From positions 41,000-104,999 of the forward strand of contig DATNCY010000015.1 of assembly GCA_035553375.1 (NCBI GenBank): 64,000 bases of DNA. Reading direction: 5' to 3'. The translations under genes and the position numbers were made by a program. Positions 60,975-64,000 of this stretch are shown here, piece after piece (position 1 is the stretch's first letter; every line of letters starts with the position of its first letter). This DNA comes from JAJPHU01 sp035553375. Lineage in GTDB: Bacteria > Planctomycetota > Planctomycetia > Gemmatales > Gemmataceae. Below the pieces are notes generated by a model. The model did not search any database, had not been told where the DNA came from, and saw only the letters and a program-made list of their open reading frames with translations.

Positions 60975-61844
60975 ATGGACAACTTGCGTGAGTACCTGAA
61001 CGAGGGCGAGCGAGCCGGCCAGCGCTACGCCCTGGGCCTGCCGCGTCAGACGCCGCGCGGAGCGACGGGAGCCGCTCTGGGGCAGCGTGCCGGCAGTTCG
61101 CTGGAGTTCAAGGATTACCGCGATTACCAGCTTGGTGACGATCTGCGGCACATCGACTGGAACGCTTTCGCGCGCAGCGATCAACTCTCGGTGAAACTAT
61201 TTCGCGAGGAGATCACGCCGCACGTCGATGTCGTGCTGGACATTTCGCGCTCGATGGCCCTGGAGGAAAGCGCCAAGGCGCAAGCCGCCGTGGCCCTGAC
61301 GGCGCTGCTCGTCACAGCGGCGGCCAACGCCGGTTATGGCCATGCCGCTTGGCTCATGGGCGCCGACTTACGGCCGCTGCCCAACGGCAGCGCTCGACCC
61401 AGCGCCTGGGGCGACTTCGAGTTGGAGCATCGCGGCAGTCCGGCGCAATTGCTGGCGCGAGGAACGCCGGCTTGGCGTCCGCGCGGCGTGCGTGTCTTGG
61501 TGAGCGATTTGCTATGGGTGGGGGAGCCGTTGCTGGCCTTGAAACCGTTTACCGACGGAGCCGCGGCCGCCGTGGTGATTCAGTTGCTTGCCGAGGCGGA
61601 CGTGAATCCGCCGCAAGACGGCGCCCTTCGCTTGGTGGACGCGGAGACGGAGCAGATGCGCGAGATCGATGTCGATGAGGTTGTCGCGCGCCGCTATCGT
61701 GAGGCGCTGACCCGTCATCAACAGAACTGGCATCAGGCATGCCGGCAGAGTGGGGCCATCTTCACCACGATCATCGCGGAAACGCTGCGACAGGAGTGGA
61801 AGCTCGATGAACTGGTGGCGGCGGAGTTTCTGCGCGTGATTTAG
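60975..61844 (+). CDS. DUF58 protein
   Basis: This 289-residue protein has the DUF58 signature DYRDYQLGDDLRHIDWNAFA and a VWA-like metal-site start DVVLDISRSM, followed by the typical second half. DUF58 proteins act with MoxR ATPases. It ends the rightward cluster, 11 bases after the permease stop. The usual additional VWA/BatA genes are not present after it; the next gene is read in the opposite direction. Confidence 0.93.
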   Translation: MDNLREYLNEGERAGQRYALGLPRQTPRGATGAALGQRAGSSLEFKDYRDYQLGDDLRHIDWNAFARSDQLSVKLFREEITPHVDVVLDISRSMALEESAKAQAAVALTALLVTAAANAGYGHAAWLMGADLRPLPNGSARPSAWGDFELEHRGSPAQLLARGTPAWRPRGVRVLVSDLLWVGEPLLALKPFTDGAAAAVVIQLLAEADVNPPQDGALRLVDAETEQMREIDVDEVVARRYREALTRHQQNWHQACRQSGAIFTTIIAETLRQEWKLDELVAAEFLRVI

Positions 61845-63662
61845 TCACTTGAAATATACAGAGCGCCCCCGACTCGCCCAGCTGAGGACGAATGCACCGG
61901 CGAGGACGATCCAGCATGTCCACGGCAGCCAATCACCCCAGCGCCCATACAGACTAACGCGATCGTCAATGGGAATAATGGCCAACAGCACGCCGGGGAC
62001 TTTCTTGTATTCGTGCCATTGCGATACCGGCAATTCCGCTGCGCTGCCGCGCTGCATGGGGACCATCCAAACGTGGTCCTCCGCAGCCACTCGCGGGTCC
62101 GGTAGCGGCAGCGATTGCGGTTGCAGGACCCGGCCATTGCTGTCAATCACGGCGGAAATGCCCATGTTGACGCTGCGCGCCACGCTGCGGCGACACTCGA
62201 TGGCGCGGAAACGACAGATGGCGAGATGTTCGTCGTGTTCGCTGGTGCCGTCGAACCAGCCATCGTTTGAGATGTTGAGCAAGAAGTCCGCCGGCGGCCC
62301 GCCATCGCCGCCGCCGTAAAGCCGTGCCAGAGCGGGGTCCGTGTCCTCGTAACAAATCAGGACGCCGAAGGTGAAATGCTTACCCGTGGATGGATCGGCG
62401 AGAGGGAAACGGGTGAAGTTCTGTCCGGGCCAGACGCTGTAATCGAAATCGTAGGGGGCGAAAGCATTCATCCACGGCAGCGTGTCGCGCAGCGGCACAT
62501 ACTCGCCGAAGGGAACGCGGTGCATCTTGTCGTAGCGTCCGCCTTTGTTGCCGTCGCGCTCAATCAGGAGGGCCGTGTTATAACGGTGCGGTCGGTCGGC
62601 TTCATCCAGGTTGGCGCCGTTCATGCCCACCAGCACATTGGTGCGCCAGCGCGCGGCCATTTGCCGAGCCATGTCGCGGCTGCGCGGCATCGCCGTTCCG
62701 TCGGCCTTTTCCACCCAATCGTAGGGATAACTCGTCTCCGGCCAGACAATCAGGTCGGGACGATAATACGAGGCGAGATCGGACAATTCGAGGAAGTGTC
62801 TTTCGACGCGTTCGGCGGCGTCCTCACGGATCGCGCTGTCATTGCGGATGCGCTGATCGAGATTTCCTTGCACGAGAGCGAGACGTGGTCCTGGCATCAA
62901 ACGATCTTGCCCCAGACGCCAGAAGCCGTAAAGGGTCGTGCCGAGCAGCGCCGCCAGAAGCGCGAGACTCTGCACGAACAGACCGATTCGGCCCCAACAC
63001 GGTAGGACATCCTTCCCCGACACCCACGCGCGAAACCAACGCTGGCTCCAGAAGAACTCGAATAGCAAGGCATTGACGGCGGCGACGAGAAAGCTGACGC
63101 CAAAGGCACCCGTGAGATCGGCGATTTGAATGAGCGGAAGAAATGTATGTTGTGTGTGACCGAGCAGATACCACGGAAAGCCCGTGATAAGAAACGAACG
63201 GCAGAACTCCAGGGCCGTCCACACGACCGGCACGGTGAGGACCAGCGGCAAAGAGGTGCGTCGATCAAGAAAACGTATCAGATACAGAGCGAGGGGGAAA
63301 TAGAGCGCACAGTATATCCCCAACAGCCCCCAGGTGAAATTCATACGCGGATCGGCAACGCGCATCCAACGCATCGCCTCGCCAAAAAAAACTACGCCGC
63401 CGACCCAGGCACTGACATAAACCGTCCAGGCTCGGGCGGGGCTGCGCACCAGCGCCAGCAGGGGCACGAGGGCGAACCAGGCGCACCAGCCCCATGCGAC
63501 GGGGAAATAGCACAACCACAGAAGACCACCCATTAGCTGCGCCAGCAGGAACGCGCGGAGTCCGATCCTCGCTCGTCGCGGGGGACGGATCGCGACGCTT
63601 TGCGATTGGGGACGCGGGAGTGTGATCTCGTGGGGGGTCACGGTGATTTCCGAGGGCGGCAT
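61845..63662 (-). CDS. lnt: Apolipoprotein N-acyltransferase
   Basis: This 605-residue membrane enzyme has an N-terminal bundle of about seven membrane segments (about 35-255) and a periplasmic nitrilase domain. The domain has the catalytic Glu in VWPETSYPYDW, Lys in RYDKMHRVPFGEY and Cys in FGVLICYED. It N-acylates the diacylglyceryl-cysteine of lipoproteins, which fits the many lipoproteins of a diderm. The start at 63662 follows GGGAGG. It ends one base from the DUF58 stop (convergent). Confidence 0.94.
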   Translation of the reverse strand: MPPSEITVTPHEITLPRPQSQSVAIRPPRRARIGLRAFLLAQLMGGLLWLCYFPVAWGWCAWFALVPLLALVRSPARAWTVYVSAWVGGVVFFGEAMRWMRVADPRMNFTWGLLGIYCALYFPLALYLIRFLDRRTSLPLVLTVPVVWTALEFCRSFLITGFPWYLLGHTQHTFLPLIQIADLTGAFGVSFLVAAVNALLFEFFWSQRWFRAWVSGKDVLPCWGRIGLFVQSLALLAALLGTTLYGFWRLGQDRLMPGPRLALVQGNLDQRIRNDSAIREDAAERVERHFLELSDLASYYRPDLIVWPETSYPYDWVEKADGTAMPRSRDMARQMAARWRTNVLVGMNGANLDEADRPHRYNTALLIERDGNKGGRYDKMHRVPFGEYVPLRDTLPWMNAFAPYDFDYSVWPGQNFTRFPLADPSTGKHFTFGVLICYEDTDPALARLYGGGDGGPPADFLLNISNDGWFDGTSEHDEHLAICRFRAIECRRSVARSVNMGISAVIDSNGRVLQPQSLPLPDPRVAAEDHVWMVPMQRGSAAELPVSQWHEYKKVPGVLLAIIPIDDRVSLYGRWGDWLPWTCWIVLAGAFVLSWASRGRSVYFK

Positions 63663-63680
63663 GCAATGGCCTCCCAAAGG

Positions 63681-63725
63681 AGCCGCTTGCGGCTTAGCGA
63701 TCTTCACGCTAAGCCGCAAGCGGCT
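63681..63725. repeat. Palindrome, family GCGGCTTAGCG, copy 2
   Basis: AGCCGCTTGCGGCTTAGCG (63681-63699) pairs exactly with 63707-63725. It overlaps the moeA stop codon. Confidence 0.85.
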
Positions 63726-64000
63726 CAGTCCAAATTCAGCACATCAAACAATTGTCCCGACCGATGGCGATGTTCGCCGGGGGGTAGCACGATCAAGGCA
63801 TTGGCCTGTGTCAACGCCCGCAGGTCTGCCGAGCCAAACCACGGCACCGGGCGCACGCGCCAGCCCGTGGCACACGATTCCAGCCGGGCCGGGTGATACG
63901 TCGGCCGATCCGTGTGGTAGGCGAAGTCTTCACCCAGGACGGCCGAGACAACATGCGGGCCAGGATCGCCGTGACCGCGAAGGCGGCGCAGGGCGGGACG
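63725..64000 (-). CDS. moeA: MoeA-like molybdopterin molybdotransferase, C-terminal part
   Basis: The last 91 codons of a gene cut by the window edge. The sequence RPALRRLRGHG...VVSAVLGEDF...VRPVPWFGSADLRALTQANA...LIVLPPGEHRHRSGQLFDVLNLD matches domain IV of MoeA, which inserts molybdate into adenylylated molybdopterin. The stop is TGA at 63725-63727 and lies inside the palindrome. The rest of the gene is right of the window. Confidence 0.85.
   Translation of the reverse strand, partial: RPALRRLRGHGDPGPHVVSAVLGEDFAYHTDRPTYHPARLESCATGWRVRPVPWFGSADLRALTQANALIVLPPGEHRHRSGQLFDVLNLD

Overview
The window looks like a high-GC planctomycete chromosome, most likely of the Gemmata/Gemmataceae type. 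The clues are a DUF1549/DUF1553 protein with a CxxxCH motif, WD40 proteins whose N-terminus resembles planctomycete ECF-sigma fusions, an LptD-like giant, a MoxR/DUF58/ABC cluster, and many lineage-specific hypothetical proteins. This assignment is inference from gene content; there is no rRNA in the window.

Layout. 1-3225: 3' part of lepA (leftward, cut by the window edge) and a membrane-anchored HEAT/CxxCH protein. 3468-18555: a 15-kb integrative element sitting in an elongator-type tRNA-Met gene. It is bounded by 38-bp direct repeats of the tRNA 5' half and carries a tyrosine recombinase, three HTH excisionase-like proteins, a PrimPol-DUF3987 replication protein, an XRE repressor with a very clear operator/promoter region, a rightward set of small zinc-ribbon/SWIM proteins, and a tail-tape-measure-like protein with no recognisable capsid, portal or large terminase. 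18518-18590: the rebuilt tRNA-Met.

18.8-32.2 kb: DUF1549/DUF1553 protein, a subtilase and a divergent paralogue that has lost the catalytic Ser, an SDR, a large WD40 protein with a sigma-factor remnant at its N-terminus, and a TIGR04255-type three-gene cassette. 32.3-48.5 kb is almost all leftward: M20 peptidase, DgkA-like kinase, LptD-like protein, RNase E/G with a large disordered insert, DUF2344 protein, ptsI-ptsH-ptsN-hpf regulatory PTS set, a Gfo/Idh/MocA oxidoreductase, and an unknown protein paired with a DUF4365 nuclease-like protein. 48.6-53.5 kb, leftward: small WD40 protein, hypothetical, Rpn-like nuclease, radical SAM enzyme, GlmU-like protein. 53.8-61.8 kb, rightward: a cluster of membrane protein, MoxR ATPase, envelope protein, ABC ATPase, ABC permease and DUF58 protein. 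61.8-64.0 kb, leftward: lnt and the 3' end of moeA.

Across the chromosomal part (not the element) intergenic gaps are full of self-complementary repeats. One class consists of tandem heptamers followed by their inverted copies (words GCAGAAT, CAGTGTT, CCGAAAT, ATCCGCT). A second class is REP-like palindromes beginning CCAGCCCG. Several of these have become part of coding sequences: one lies in frame inside the DUF2344 gene, one forms the C-terminal tail of the protein at 53775, and one palindrome lies inside the start of the protein at 56499.
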